Positions 14,386 to 24,094 of a stretch of DNA of 64,000 nucleotides are shown here, piece after piece. The position numbers and the translations under genes are program-made. Positions within the stretch are counted from its first letter, which is position 1. Each line of letters opens with the position of its first letter. This DNA is from ZAX-1 sp046533095 (lineage in GTDB: Bacteria > Bacillota > Clostridia > Lachnospirales > Lachnospiraceae), in the NCBI GenBank assembly GCA_046533095.1, contig JAJQRA010000035.1:1-64000 (forward strand). Direction: 5' to 3'. The notes under the pieces were generated by a model that was not told the origin of the DNA, made no database searches, and saw only the letters and a list, made by a program, of their open reading frames with translations.

Positions 14386-15963
14386 CTAGCTGTCTTTCCT
14401 TGACGTCAACACAACACTCTCAACATGAACGGTAGATCCAAACATATCAATCGGTTGGATACGCTCTACAAGAAACCCTCGTTCACACAAATACTTTAAA
14501 TCGCGTGCAAGGGTTGCGGAATCACAGCTGACATAGATCAGTTTCTCCGGTTTTATTGTGGCGATTGCATCTAGCAGTGACTGCTCACAGCCTTTTCGCG
14601 GAGGGTCAACAACAATTACATCTACATGTGTTTTTTTCGCAGGGTCAACGACATTTGCATCGTATTCCGGCAATATTTCTTCTGCCTTGCCAACAAAAAA
14701 ATCTACATTTTCGATGCCGTTAATTTTAGCATTATGCTTTGCATCAGCAATGGCTTGGGGCACAAGTTCCACACCATATACCTGTTTTGCTTTTTGTGCC
14801 AGAAACAATGAGATGGTACCAATTCCACAGTATAAGTCCCACACCGTTTCTTTACCGGTCAATCCGGCATATTCTAAAACAGTCTGATATAGTTTGCTGG
14901 TCTGAATAGGATTTATCTGATAAAATGACAAGGGTGAAATTTGAAATTTGATACCAGCGATATAGTCCGTTATATAATCTTGCCCCCATAGGTTCCTGAT
15001 TTCATTGCCCAAAATCACATTGGTATTCTTTGTATTTATATTAAGGGTGATGCTTGTCATACCATCAAGTTTACATAATTTTTCGATCAGGTGTTCACTA
15101 TGTTTTAGGCTCGTCCCATTGATCACAAGGCATACCATAATTTCTTTGGTCGTAAATCCAAATCGAACTAAGACATGGCGGATGAGCCCGGTACCCGTTT
15201 TTTCATCGTATGCGGCAATGCCCCATTTTTTCATAAAAGATAGCACGATATCCAGTATTTGTTCATTTACGGCAACACCTAGATAACATTTATGGTTGGC
15301 AATAATGATATGGGTCCGGCTTGCGTAGAACCCAGCTACAGTGTTTCCGTCTTTGTCTCGTCCAATTGGAAACTGTGCCTTATTTCGGTAAAAAAAAGGC
15401 TTCTCCATGCCGATGATTGGATAAAGAGCCTCGTTTTGTAGATGTAGCCCACCAATTCGCTGTAGGTTGTTTTTTACCTTATTCTGTTTGAAATCTAGCT
15501 GCTTTTCATAAGCAAGCGCTTGCAATTGGCAGCCACCGCATTGTCGGTGAAATGAGCATAATGGTTCAATGCGATCAGGAGAAGGCTCCAATATATCAAG
15601 CAATCTGGCATATCCGTAATGCTTTTTCATACGCATGATTTTTATAAGAACCTTGTCTCCAATGATGGCGTCTTTCACAAATAAGGGGCGACCATCTACT
15701 TTGCCGATACCGGATCCATCTACCCCCATATCTTCAATGACTAGTTCTAGTATCGTATCTTTTAAAAGAGCTGTATGTCCATGGACGAGTTCCAATGCAG
15801 TATCTTTTGAAAGAGCGGTATGTTCATGGACGAGCTCCAATGCGGTAGCTAGCTCACGCGATCCGTTATTTTCATATCCAGTATTTTCATATCCAGTATT
15901 TTCTATATGACAGTTGGAGCTTCCCTGATTAAATGTTGTCGCCATAGTCTCTTTACTTTCCAT
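14386..15963 (-). CDS. rlmD: 23S rRNA (uracil-5-)-methyltransferase, RumA/RlmD-TrmA family
   Basis: 525 residues from the ATG at 15963, which follows GGAGG closely and overlaps the upstream stop; ATG 15945 is an alternative. A TRAM domain starts near residue 65 (IEDMGVDGSGIGKVDGRPLF). The Fe-S cysteines are CSFHRQCGGCQ plus a later C in HKCYLG. The SAM-binding region has VWDLYCGIGTISLF, and the catalytic parts are VVDPPRKGC and YVSCDSATLARDL (nucleophilic Cys). The enzyme methylates C5 of a uridine in 23S rRNA or tRNA. Unusual: residues about 15-60, before the TRAM domain, are a lineage-specific insertion of ENTGY repeats and a duplicated 45-bp unit (ALELVHEHTALSKDT-like). It forms an operon with yhaM. 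Confidence 0.88.
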   Translation of the reverse strand: MESKETMATTFNQGSSNCHIENTGYENTGYENNGSRELATALELVHEHTALSKDTALELVHGHTALLKDTILELVIEDMGVDGSGIGKVDGRPLFVKDAIIGDKVLIKIMRMKKHYGYARLLDILEPSPDRIEPLCSFHRQCGGCQLQALAYEKQLDFKQNKVKNNLQRIGGLHLQNEALYPIIGMEKPFFYRNKAQFPIGRDKDGNTVAGFYASRTHIIIANHKCYLGVAVNEQILDIVLSFMKKWGIAAYDEKTGTGLIRHVLVRFGFTTKEIMVCLVINGTSLKHSEHLIEKLCKLDGMTSITLNINTKNTNVILGNEIRNLWGQDYITDYIAGIKFQISPLSFYQINPIQTSKLYQTVLEYAGLTGKETVWDLYCGIGTISLFLAQKAKQVYGVELVPQAIADAKHNAKINGIENVDFFVGKAEEILPEYDANVVDPAKKTHVDVIVVDPPRKGCEQSLLDAIATIKPEKLIYVSCDSATLARDLKYLCERGFLVERIQPIDMFGSTVHVESVVLTSRKDS

Positions 15964-16912
15964 AATCCTCCGTTGTTTTGCGAATATTCGATTCAAACAG
16001 ACGGTTGTAGCCAAGCCAATCCGTACTGCCGTATGGTGCTGCGGCAAAGGCCTCTTTCATGGTCTGTAGCTTTGCATCGGTATTGTCGGCAAAACTAAGC
16101 GCAACGGCCTCGGCCAAAGCAGGCTTTTTAGGCGATCCAAACGCTAGCTCGCCATGATGGGATAAAATGCAATGCTTTAGCTCTGTCGCAAGCTTTGATG
16201 GGAATTTGGGAATTTGGCGAATCCGCTCCCCCACTAGCTCTACACCAATCATGATATGCCCAAGCAGCTGCCCCTCATCGGTGTAGTCGTTTGCTGGAAA
16301 TGCGGACAATTCGTAAAGCTTGCCGATATCGTGAAAAAGTGCGGAGGCAATCAATAAATCTTTATGAAGCATCGGATATGCCTGTGTATAAAATTTACAT
16401 AATTTCACTACATTCAAGGTATGCTCTAGTAACCCCCCAACGAACCCATGGTGGACAACTTTCGCGGCACTGTGAAATTGAAACTGTTTGATAAATTCGG
16501 CATCCTCAACAAAAAAGCTATTTGCAAGCTGTTTTAGAAAAGGGTTTTCCATTTTGTCAATGAAATCCACAAGTTCCTGATACATTACATCAATCTCTTT
16601 TTCACTGACCGGAAGATAATCTTTTGGATCGTATTCTTCTTCCCTTGCCTTGCGCACCCGCTTTACATTCAGTTGGAGGGCACCTTGAAAGCTCGTAACG
16701 TCGCCAACAACGTCTATGTAGTCTAATACATCAAAATCATCAATTCCCTGTGAATTGGGCTCCCATATCTTTGTATCTAAAGTGCCGGTTTTGTCCTGTA
16801 AAATTAAATTTACATAGGATTTCCCATTTTTTGTTAAAGCAGTCTGCTTATGCTTGCATAAGTAAATACCTCCAACTTTTTCACCTTCTCGCAAGGTCGC
16901 TATATATTTCAT
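15953..16912 (-). CDS. yhaM: YhaM-family 3'-5' exoribonuclease
   Basis: 319 residues. Start at 16912 is chosen because GGAGGT precedes it and the protein then opens MKYIATLREGEKVGGIYLCK, as in the family. An OB-fold domain (about 1-110; GKSYVNLILQDKTGTLDTK) is followed by an HD domain (about 160-280; LLEHTLNVV and SALFHDIGKLYEL, with ILSHHGE further on). YhaM degrades single-stranded RNA or DNA from the 3' end, with metal held by the HD residues. It overlaps the start of the methyltransferase gene, so the two are co-translated. The first 40 bp of the gene are duplicated 55 bp upstream, and the ribosome binding site lies in that duplicate. Confidence 0.88.
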   Translation of the reverse strand: MKYIATLREGEKVGGIYLCKHKQTALTKNGKSYVNLILQDKTGTLDTKIWEPNSQGIDDFDVLDYIDVVGDVTSFQGALQLNVKRVRKAREEEYDPKDYLPVSEKEIDVMYQELVDFIDKMENPFLKQLANSFFVEDAEFIKQFQFHSAAKVVHHGFVGGLLEHTLNVVKLCKFYTQAYPMLHKDLLIASALFHDIGKLYELSAFPANDYTDEGQLLGHIMIGVELVGERIRQIPKFPSKLATELKHCILSHHGELAFGSPKKPALAEAVALSFADNTDAKLQTMKEAFAAAPYGSTDWLGYNRLFESNIRKTTEDYGK

Positions 16913-16960
16913 ATTATTTGATACCTCCAATTTTTTCACCCTCTTGCAAGGTGACTATAT
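16866..16960. repeat. duplication of the yhaM start region
   Basis: A 40-bp block at 16866-16905 (yhaM codons 3-16) recurs at 16921-16960 with about five mismatches, a 55-bp period. The GGAGGT that encodes part of VGGI inside the gene is, in the upstream copy, the apparent ribosome binding site. Confidence 0.8.
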
Positions 16961-16965
16961 AGCTC

Positions 16966-17067
16966 GTATGAGTAGGGACAAAATGCTGTTCCTATCATCC
17001 GATTCATGGTATGAAAAAAATGTGCCTTTTTACCCCAATTTGCGTTGCAACTTCTGATAAACAATAT
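16966..17067 (-). repeat. three-hairpin dispersed repeat, copy A (degenerate)
   Basis: Read leftward it contains TTATCAGAAGTTGCAACGCA and GGGGTAAAAAGGCACA, then GGAACAGCATTTTGTCCC. These are the same modules, in the same order, as the copies at 48271-48362 and 52165-52412. It lies between the HtrA-like gene and yhaM. Hairpins 2 and 3 are imperfect here. Confidence 0.65.
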
Positions 17068-17074
17068 AATTTGA

Positions 17075-18385
17075 TTAAGGTAAAACACCGATCGTTGCAG
17101 GAGGGCATTCAAATTCTGTATAACTATCTGCATTTTGGCGTAGTACAGTTAATGTCACTGTCTGTCCGGGTTCCATCGAAAGCAGTTTTTGTGTATACTG
17201 GTCTGCGCTATGCACTTCTTCTCCATTTACTTTTATAATAACATCTGCAACTTGAAGGCCTACTGCCATAGCAGGCGATTCTAAGTGAACAAAAGAGATG
17301 TAAATGCCTTTTGGAATATCATACTCCTTTTCAATGGCATCGGTAACTGTGTTGACTTGTAGCCCAAGATAAGGAATGTCCTTATTGTTTGAGAGATATT
17401 CAATGATTTGTTTTAGTTCGGATATGGACAGGGCGGTAAGTGTATTTTGACCACCTGCATTTGCGTAATCCTGCATGACAAGTCCAACGATTTCACCATC
17501 TAAATTGATAAGGACGCCATTCCCCTCTTGGTTGCCTGTGATATCCGTTGTAAAACTGGTATAGTTGCTGTCTTTGGTAGAAATTGTATTTCCCGAAGAA
17601 GTAATAGTGCCACATAAAATGGAATAATTAGAACCTTGGGGACTCCCAATTGCAATGACAACTGTCCCTTGTGAAACTGTTAAAGAATTGCCTAGTTGCG
17701 CTACTTCGATTTTTTCAAACGTTTCTTCTGAAATACTGGCAAGGTTCACGCTTATGATGGCGATCCCGGTGTTTCCGTCATATTTTTTCATGGTGGCAGG
17801 TACAGTATCTCCGTTGATAAATGTAATATGGATTAACTCTGCATCGGTGATTACTTTTTTTTCGGTTAATATCAAGAGCTCCTGTCCATTGTTATAGATA
17901 ATAATGCCGGAGGATTGATTTTCTAAAGGAGAATTAAACAAATCCAAGCTAGTTGTTACACTGGTCACCGTGACGACCGATTTGTTCGCCTTTTTGCCGA
18001 CTGCATATAACTTGTTTTGCAGGGCTTGGTAATCCACCACTTCTAGCTCTTTCATTTCTGTTATGTAGATAGGTTGGTTTTCGATAGCATCGTCTTGTGT
18101 GTCTGCTGGTTCTACCGGCTCGGGCGGCGTTTCTGGCTCCTCGGGCTCTTCATCTTTTGGAATACTTATCGTGGGGTCTGCTTCTGGATAGAGCCATGCT
18201 TGCATGGCGGGCTGTAGCAGAACGAATATAAAACATGAAATAAGTCCAAAAATAACCGCAAAAACAATAGTCGATACTCCACGGAGCATTAACCGCCGTT
18301 TGTTAATAGGCTTGTCCTTGATTTTTTCTTTGATAAAAGCGAATTCCTGTTCTTCTGGATGCCCTTTCTGCTCTTCTTTACCCAT
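17075..18385 (-). CDS. HtrA/DegP-like membrane-anchored protein with PDZ domain; catalytic triad lost
   Basis: 436 residues with an AGGAGG site before the start. A cytoplasmic N-terminus (1-36) precedes one membrane helix (about 37-60), a Pro/Glu-rich linker (70-100), a trypsin-like double barrel (about 115-330) and a C-terminal PDZ domain (about 345-430; YLGLQVNTVTDAIEKEYDIP). In active HtrA the motifs are TNxHV, D-x-DLA and GNSGGP. Here the corresponding segments read ILTEKKVI (174-179, no His), YDGNTGIAII (no DLA) and GNQEGNGVLINLDGEIVG (284-301, no catalytic Ser in the GNSGG position). The fold is retained but proteolysis is not expected, so a binding or chaperone/sensor role outside the membrane is inferred. 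Downstream gene yhaM is about 160 bp away. Confidence 0.85.
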   Translation of the reverse strand: MGKEEQKGHPEEQEFAFIKEKIKDKPINKRRLMLRGVSTIVFAVIFGLISCFIFVLLQPAMQAWLYPEADPTISIPKDEEPEEPETPPEPVEPADTQDDAIENQPIYITEMKELEVVDYQALQNKLYAVGKKANKSVVTVTSVTTSLDLFNSPLENQSSGIIIYNNGQELLILTEKKVITDAELIHITFINGDTVPATMKKYDGNTGIAIISVNLASISEETFEKIEVAQLGNSLTVSQGTVVIAIGSPQGSNYSILCGTITSSGNTISTKDSNYTSFTTDITGNQEGNGVLINLDGEIVGLVMQDYANAGGQNTLTALSISELKQIIEYLSNNKDIPYLGLQVNTVTDAIEKEYDIPKGIYISFVHLESPAMAVGLQVADVIIKVNGEEVHSADQYTQKLLSMEPGQTVTLTVLRQNADSYTEFECPPATIGVLP

Positions 18386-18457
18386 AGCAAATCCTCCTAT
18401 CAGCTATTATACGTTTTTCCTTCCCTAGTTGCAACATTTTTATTTTTAGGGTAAAAT

Positions 18458-18575
18458 GAAAATAACAACAAGAAAGAATACTTCCTATATGGACGAGAAC
18501 TATTTATGGAATGAAAAATAACAACAAGAAAGAGTGCATCCTATTTATTATATGGACGAGAGCTATCTGTGGATA
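18458..18575. repeat. imperfect tandem duplication upstream of mutS2
   Basis: The block beginning GAAAATAACAACAAGAAAGA and ending in TATGGACGAGA-CTAT-TGTGG occurs twice, starting near 18458 and 18513 (period about 55 bp, a few differences and a short insertion in the second). It lies in the 258-bp divergent intergenic region between the HtrA-like gene and mutS2 and contains no gene. Confidence 0.65.
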
Positions 18576-18644
18576 GAAGCTATATGCTGCGTCATCGATC
18601 TTTTGGTAAAAAATAAAAGGGAATGAAGGTTAAATAAAAATAAA

Positions 18645-21116
18645 ATGAACGAAAAATCTTTAAAAACACTAGAATATACAAAAATAATAGCTATGCTGGT
18701 AGAACAGGCCACTTCACAAGCAGGGAAAGAGCTGTGTGAGAATTTGCTGCCTTCTACGAACCTGTTGGAAATTGAGGTGGCACAAAGACAGACAGCCGAT
18801 GCGCTGACAAGGATCTTTCAAAAAGGGAACATTTCTTTTTCCGGTTGCCATAATGTAGGGGCATCACTAAAACGTTTAGAAATTGGCGGAATTTTAAGTA
18901 TTGGAGAATTGCTGCGCATTTGTTCCCTGCTAGAGGTTGCAAAACGAGCTAAGGCCTATTCACGCAGTATGAGAGAGATAGATGGGAAGGAATCTTCGAG
19001 TTCCAAGGATTCCAAAACATCCCCGGATTCTTCAAATTCTGTGGATTCCGAAACTTCCTTGCATTCCAAAACATTTGCGGACTCCCTAGATGGGTTTTTT
19101 GGCCAAATTGAACCACTTGCTCCACTGCAAGGAGAGATTCGGCGGTGTATCTTGTCCGAGGACGAAATTGCAGATGATGCAAGTGCCAATTTGAAAAATA
19201 TCCGTCGGTTGATCCGTGGCATCCATGAAAAGATCCATGCTCAGATGAATACCATGCTAAACAATACGGGTATGCGATCCCATTTGCAGGATGCTGTTAT
19301 TACAATGCGCAATGACCGCTATTGCCTGCCGGTAAAAGCGGAATCAAAAAGCCAGGTACCCGGCATGATTCATGACCGGTCCGCAACCGGAGCAACCCTT
19401 TTTATTGAACCGTTGGTCGTTGTGAATCTTAACAACGACTTAAAAGAAATGTTTCGAAAAGAGCAGGATGAGATTCAGGCTATTTTATCAAATTTAAGTA
19501 ATTTAACGAGCGAATATGTAACGGTAATTTCGGAAAATTTTAAAATATTGACACAGCTTGATTTTATTTTTGCAAAGGCTTCCCTTGCGAAGCTATATAA
19601 TGGGACGGCACCGCTGTTTAATACAAATGGGCGGGTGCAGATACGAGGTGGACGCCATCCTTTGTTAGACAAGAAGAAAGTGGTGCCGATCGATCTTCCT
19701 CTTGGGAAAGAATTTCATTTGCTGATTGTGACCGGGCCAAATACCGGTGGAAAAACGGTGTCTTTAAAAACAGTGGGGCTGTTTACGCTGATGGGGCAGG
19801 CGGGGCTTCATATTCCGGCAAAGGATCGATCAGAGCTTGCCGTGTTTGAAGAGGTATATGCAGATATTGGCGATGAGCAGAGCATTGAGCAAAATCTAAG
19901 TACATTTTCTTCCCATATGACAAACATTGTTTCTATTTTGAAACGAGTCGATGAACATTCATTGGTTTTGTTTGATGAGCTTTGCGCTGGGACGGATCCT
20001 ACAGAGGGTGCGGCTCTTGCCATTTCTATTTTGGCCAAATTGCATAGCAGGGGGATTCGGACAATGGCAACGACACACTATAGTGAGATTAAGGTGTATG
20101 CATTGGGGACACAGGGCGTAGAAAATGCCTGCTGTGAATTTTCTGTTGAAAATCTAAGCCCTACTTACCGCCTTTTAATTGGGATTCCCGGGAAAAGCAA
20201 TGCTTTTGCGATTTCAGGGAAATTAGGCTTGCCACCCGAGATTATTGATGATGCAAAAAGCCGTATGGACGAGAAAGATGAAAGCTTTGAGGATATCATT
20301 GCCAATTTGGAATCAAGTCGAAGATCCATCGAAAATGAAAAACTTCAAATTGCACAATACAAAGAAGAGGCCAAACGCCTCAAAGAAAAACTAGAGGGTA
20401 AGCAGGAACAATTCGATCAGCGACGTGATAAAATACTAAGGCAAGCGAACGAGGAGGCCCTTAAAATTTTAAGGGAAGCAAAAGAAGTAGCGGATGAAAC
20501 AATTAAAAATTTTAACAAGTTTGGAAAAGGGGGTATATCTGCAAAGGAAATGGAACAAGAGCGTACGAAGCTACGTGGTAAAATGGGCGATATGGAAAAA
20601 AATGTCTCTCTAAAAAAAGACGGCGGCAGCAACCATAAAGCACCCCAAAATCTTAGAGTTGGAGATAGTGTCAAGGTACTAAGCATGAATCTAAATGGAA
20701 CAGTCCACACCTTGCCGAATGAAAAAGGGAATTTATATGTGCAGATGGGAATCTTTCGGTCGCAGGTAAATATGAAAGATTTGGCTTTAATGGAAGAATC
20801 CGGCACAACAGCAAACAAACCAAAACCCACCAGAACCGAAAGCAGTAAACTTAGAATGGGAAAATCTGCCAACATTTCTGCGGAAATCAAATTAATTGGC
20901 AGAACAACAGACGAGGCCATTGCCCTGTTGGATAAATATTTAGACGATGCATATCTGGCACACCTGCCATCTGTGCGTATCGTGCATGGAAAAGGTACCG
21001 GTGCCCTAAGAAAGGCAGTGCATACACATTTAAAACGCTTAAAATATGTGAAATCGTATCGTCTTGGCGAGTTTGGCGAGGGTGATGCAGGCGTGACAAT
21101 AGCAGAATTTCATTAA
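18645..21116 (+). CDS. mutS2: MutS2 family ATPase/endonuclease with Smr domain
   Basis: 823 residues. The core/clamp region (1-320) leads to the MutS-type ATPase: Walker A TGPNTGGKTVSLKT near 361-374, Walker B LVLFDELCAGTDPTEGA, and the ATTHYSEIK switch. A long coiled coil (about 540-620) and a C-terminal Smr domain (about 745-823; HGKGTGALRKAVHTHLKRLK) follow, as in all MutS2. In Firmicutes MutS2 rescues collided ribosomes and suppresses recombination rather than doing mismatch repair. Unusual: residues about 115-148 are a Ser/Asp-rich insertion (SSSKDSKTSPDSSNSVDSET-like repeats) that typical MutS2 proteins lack. No strong ribosome binding site is visible; GAAGG lies rather far from the ATG. 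Confidence 0.92.
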   Translation: MNEKSLKTLEYTKIIAMLVEQATSQAGKELCENLLPSTNLLEIEVAQRQTADALTRIFQKGNISFSGCHNVGASLKRLEIGGILSIGELLRICSLLEVAKRAKAYSRSMREIDGKESSSSKDSKTSPDSSNSVDSETSLHSKTFADSLDGFFGQIEPLAPLQGEIRRCILSEDEIADDASANLKNIRRLIRGIHEKIHAQMNTMLNNTGMRSHLQDAVITMRNDRYCLPVKAESKSQVPGMIHDRSATGATLFIEPLVVVNLNNDLKEMFRKEQDEIQAILSNLSNLTSEYVTVISENFKILTQLDFIFAKASLAKLYNGTAPLFNTNGRVQIRGGRHPLLDKKKVVPIDLPLGKEFHLLIVTGPNTGGKTVSLKTVGLFTLMGQAGLHIPAKDRSELAVFEEVYADIGDEQSIEQNLSTFSSHMTNIVSILKRVDEHSLVLFDELCAGTDPTEGAALAISILAKLHSRGIRTMATTHYSEIKVYALGTQGVENACCEFSVENLSPTYRLLIGIPGKSNAFAISGKLGLPPEIIDDAKSRMDEKDESFEDIIANLESSRRSIENEKLQIAQYKEEAKRLKEKLEGKQEQFDQRRDKILRQANEEALKILREAKEVADETIKNFNKFGKGGISAKEMEQERTKLRGKMGDMEKNVSLKKDGGSNHKAPQNLRVGDSVKVLSMNLNGTVHTLPNEKGNLYVQMGIFRSQVNMKDLALMEESGTTANKPKPTRTESSKLRMGKSANISAEIKLIGRTTDEAIALLDKYLDDAYLAHLPSVRIVHGKGTGALRKAVHTHLKRLKYVKSYRLGEFGEGDAGVTIAEFH

Positions 21117-21241
21117 GAGAATTAGAAAGTGCTATGAAAAGGTGTAGGTATCGTTCAACGAAATCTAGAAAGCGATGATGAAAGTGTGCATAGATACTTT
21201 AACCCAAGTTACGATGAAGAGGGAAGTATGAGGAGAGAAAT

Positions 21242-21943
21242 ATGGTAGCAAAACAAAAAATACTGATTGTAGATGATGATGTGAATATTGCAGAACTTAT
21301 TTCGCTTTATCTTACAAAAGAATGTTATGAAACAAAGATGGCCAATGATGGAGAAGAGGCTCTTTCCATGTTTGAACGTGATGAGCCGAATCTGATCTTG
21401 TTGGATCTGATGCTGCCTGGAATAGATGGATATCAGGTATGTAGGGAGATTCGCACAAAATCGAATGTCCCTATTATCATGCTGTCCGCAAAAGGTGAAA
21501 TTTTTGACAAAGTATTGGGGCTTGAACTTGGAGCAGACGACTATATTATGAAACCATTCGATTCTAAGGAATTAGTGGCAAGAGTAAAAGCAGTGTTGCG
21601 GCGATATCAGCCGGTTAAGGTGGAACCGGAAAATCCAAACATACGTTGCGTGGAATATCAGGATCTTGTAATAAATCAAACGAATTATTCGGTTATGTAT
21701 TATGGGGAGCCTGTGGATATGCCGCCAAAGGAACTGGAACTTTTGTATTTTTTGGCCGCATCCCCGAACCAAGTTTTTACAAGGGAACAGCTGTTAGATC
21801 ATATTTGGGGATATGAATATATCGGTGATACAAGGACGGTCGATGTCCACGTAAAGCGTTTGCGGGAAAAACTAAAAGACCATGATGAATGGAAAATTTC
21901 AACGGTATGGGGCATTGGATATAAATTCGAAGTGAAACGGTGA
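21242..21943 (+). CDS. OmpR/PhoB-family response regulator
   Basis: 233 residues with GAGGAGAG before the ATG. The receiver domain (1-120) has the acidic pair DDD near residue 10, the phospho-acceptor Asp in LILLDLMLPGIDGY and the Lys in IMKPFDSKE. The DNA-binding winged helix (about 135-230) has TREQLLDHIWGYEYIGDTRT and VDVHVKRLREKL. It pairs with the histidine kinase that follows. The last codons of the gene (GAAACGGTGAAATC) begin a tandem repeat that fills the gap to the kinase. Confidence 0.92.
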   Translation: MVAKQKILIVDDDVNIAELISLYLTKECYETKMANDGEEALSMFERDEPNLILLDLMLPGIDGYQVCREIRTKSNVPIIMLSAKGEIFDKVLGLELGADDYIMKPFDSKELVARVKAVLRRYQPVKVEPENPNIRCVEYQDLVINQTNYSVMYYGEPVDMPPKELELLYFLAASPNQVFTREQLLDHIWGYEYIGDTRTVDVHVKRLREKLKDHDEWKISTVWGIGYKFEVKR

Positions 21944-22000
21944 AATCTAAAAAGCTAAGGTACAACGGTGAAATCTAAAAAGCTAAGGTACAACGGTGAA
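21939..22000. repeat. 28-bp tandem repeat at the response-regulator stop codon
   Basis: CGGTGAAATCTAAAAAGCTA followed by AGGTACAA occurs twice in tandem from 21939, then a third partial copy CGGTGAAATCCGAAC begins. The first copy includes the stop codon of the response regulator, so the repeat duplicates the gene's 3' edge. Confidence 0.85.
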
Positions 22001-22031
22001 ATCCGAACTTGGATCTAAATGTAGAGGTGAA

Positions 22032-23456
22032 ATGGTGAAACGGACACTTTATTTTAAATTTTTAGCGGGCTATGTGGTATTTGGAATTTTGGGGTTTCTT
22101 GCCGTTGCTACGTTTACCACGCGTGCTACAGCAGACTATATAAAAGAAAGCACAACAGGCCAGTTGTATAAAGAGGCCAATATGATTGCCTCTACCTATG
22201 CACAAAATTACTATAAAAATGCATTGACCGTGAAAGAGGTACAAAATCATTTGCGGGCGATTGATACGTATTTAGATGCGTCAATCTGGATTGTCAATAC
22301 AAGTGGCAAGATTCTTATCAATTCAAGGGAAGATACCGATATCAATAATCTAAGGGAGATAGATGGATTTGATATGTCGTCGTTTGGCAATAAATATTAT
22401 CAGGTTGGAGATTTTTTTAAGAGTTGCAGCGAAGAATGCCTGACCGTGTATTCGCCCATTACGATTAATTATCGTAAAAGGGGATACGTACTCATACATA
22501 AGGCCACAAGGCAGCTTGCCGGGTCATCGAATGCATTTATCAATATCTCGTATGTAACCCTTGCAATTGTGTTCTTATGTGCATTGATTGTGCTTATCAT
22601 ATTTACCTATACCGTTTATGTTCCAATACGAAAAATAACAAAAGCAGCCGATGCCTATGCCGCCGGAAATTTTGACTGGAAATTAGAAAATTTTGCCAAT
22701 GATGAAATCGGTTATTTGGCCGCTTCGTTACATTATATGGCAACAGAACTAAATACGTTAGAGGACGATCAAAGGAAATTTATTGCCAACATATCCCATG
22801 ATTTTCGTTCCCCTTTAACTTCGATTAAAGGCTATGTGGAGGCGATTATGGATGGTACGATTCCGATAGAGGCGCAGGATAAATATCTTGGCATTATCGT
22901 TTTTGAGACGGAGCGTTTAAATAAGTTAAGCGCAAGTATGCTGGAGCTTAATAAATATGGCGTGCGTGGAAGCATGCTTGATGTCAGCAACTTTGATATA
23001 AATCATACAATTAAAACGACTGTCCGTTCATTTGAGGGGACCTGTAAAGAAAAACGGATTTCATTTGAGCTGATCCTTACCGGGCAGACTCTGTTTATTT
23101 CAGCAGACGTAATGAAAATCCAACAGGTGCTTTATAACTTAATTGATAATGCAATCAGGTTTAGCCACCCCGATTCTATGATAACGATTGAAACGACGGA
23201 AAAAAATGAAAAAGTATTCATTTCCGTAAAAGATACCGGTGTTGGAATCCCAAAAGAAAGTTTAAAGAAGATATGGGAACGCTTTTATAAAACAGATGTT
23301 TCTCGAGGGAAAGACAAGAAAGGAACAGGCCTTGGACTGTCAATCGTGAAAGATATCATACAAGTCCATAATGAAAACATCAATGTCATCAGTACCGAAG
23401 GTGTGGGGACGGAATTTATTTTTACATTGCCGATTGCAAAACGAAGTGAAAATTAA
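22032..23456 (+). CDS. membrane sensor histidine kinase (PhoR/BaeS-like)
   Basis: 474 residues; start at 22032 is preferred (AGAGGTGA just upstream) over an in-frame ATG at 21996. A first membrane helix (about 8-28), an extracytoplasmic sensor segment of about 130 residues, a second helix (about 178-200; LAIVFLCALIVLIIF-like), HAMP (about 205-255), HisKA with the phospho-acceptor His in FIANISHDFRSPLTSIKGY, and HATPase_c with N box NLIDNAIRFSHP, DTGVGIPKE and KGTGLGLSIVKDI. All catalytic boxes are present. The signal is unknown; it works with the response regulator at 21242. Confidence 0.9.
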   Translation: MVKRTLYFKFLAGYVVFGILGFLAVATFTTRATADYIKESTTGQLYKEANMIASTYAQNYYKNALTVKEVQNHLRAIDTYLDASIWIVNTSGKILINSREDTDINNLREIDGFDMSSFGNKYYQVGDFFKSCSEECLTVYSPITINYRKRGYVLIHKATRQLAGSSNAFINISYVTLAIVFLCALIVLIIFTYTVYVPIRKITKAADAYAAGNFDWKLENFANDEIGYLAASLHYMATELNTLEDDQRKFIANISHDFRSPLTSIKGYVEAIMDGTIPIEAQDKYLGIIVFETERLNKLSASMLELNKYGVRGSMLDVSNFDINHTIKTTVRSFEGTCKEKRISFELILTGQTLFISADVMKIQQVLYNLIDNAIRFSHPDSMITIETTEKNEKVFISVKDTGVGIPKESLKKIWERFYKTDVSRGKDKKGTGLGLSIVKDIIQVHNENINVISTEGVGTEFIFTLPIAKRSEN

Positions 23457-23563
23457 AGTATCAATATCTTATATTTGTGCATACATTGATACAACAATAC
23501 GTTTTGTGAACTGTACGAAAACAGGGTATTAAGATAGAATCCCTTCGTACAGATGGGAGTCCT

Positions 23564-24043
23564 ATGGCATATAATCGCATGAATGCAGTTGCCTATGCGC
23601 ACAGATGGGCATTTGCCAGAAATCCAATGTACATGAACTTTACTGGAATAGGCGGAGATTGCACAAACTTCATTTCCCAATGCATTTTAGCAGGGGGAGC
23701 ACCGATGAATTATGAAAAAACATTTGGGTGGTATTATAATTCATCCAAGGATCGTGCCCCTGCATGGACTGGCGCAAGATATCTTTATAATTTTCTAACA
23801 AAAAGCAAGGAAATAGGGCCTTCGGCAAAGGAAATAGCATTAGAAGAACTGGAAATAGGCGATATTGTGCAAATAACATTTGATGGAATTGTGTTCACCC
23901 ACTCATTGCTTGTAGTTGAAGTACCCGCGAAACCAACCCTTGACACTATTTTGATTGCAACCCACACAAACGACAGCGATCATCGTGCACTGTCCACCTA
24001 TCATGTAGTGCGTTTTCGCTATTTGAAAGTGAATCTACTGTAA
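23564..24043 (+). CDS. putative amidase-domain (amidase_6) protein
   Basis: 159 residues, starting MAYNRMNAVAYAHRWAFARN behind GGGAG. The core has GGDCTNFISQCILAGG, a Cys-containing motif typical of the amidase_6 domain of NlpC/P60-like papain-fold enzymes, and a later His in FTHSLLVVEV with N in HTNDSDHR, giving a possible Cys-His-Asn set. Members act on peptide or cell-wall links and often occur in sporulating Firmicutes. This protein has no signal peptide and consists only of the domain. It follows the two-component system with 107 bp between and ends at a strong terminator (24095-24140). Confidence 0.8.
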   Translation: MAYNRMNAVAYAHRWAFARNPMYMNFTGIGGDCTNFISQCILAGGAPMNYEKTFGWYYNSSKDRAPAWTGARYLYNFLTKSKEIGPSAKEIALEELEIGDIVQITFDGIVFTHSLLVVEVPAKPTLDTILIATHTNDSDHRALSTYHVVRFRYLKVNLL

Positions 24044-24094
24044 ATAGAAAACAGTAGTGATATGCTACCGCAAAAAGATAGCGAAGCAAGTGGA

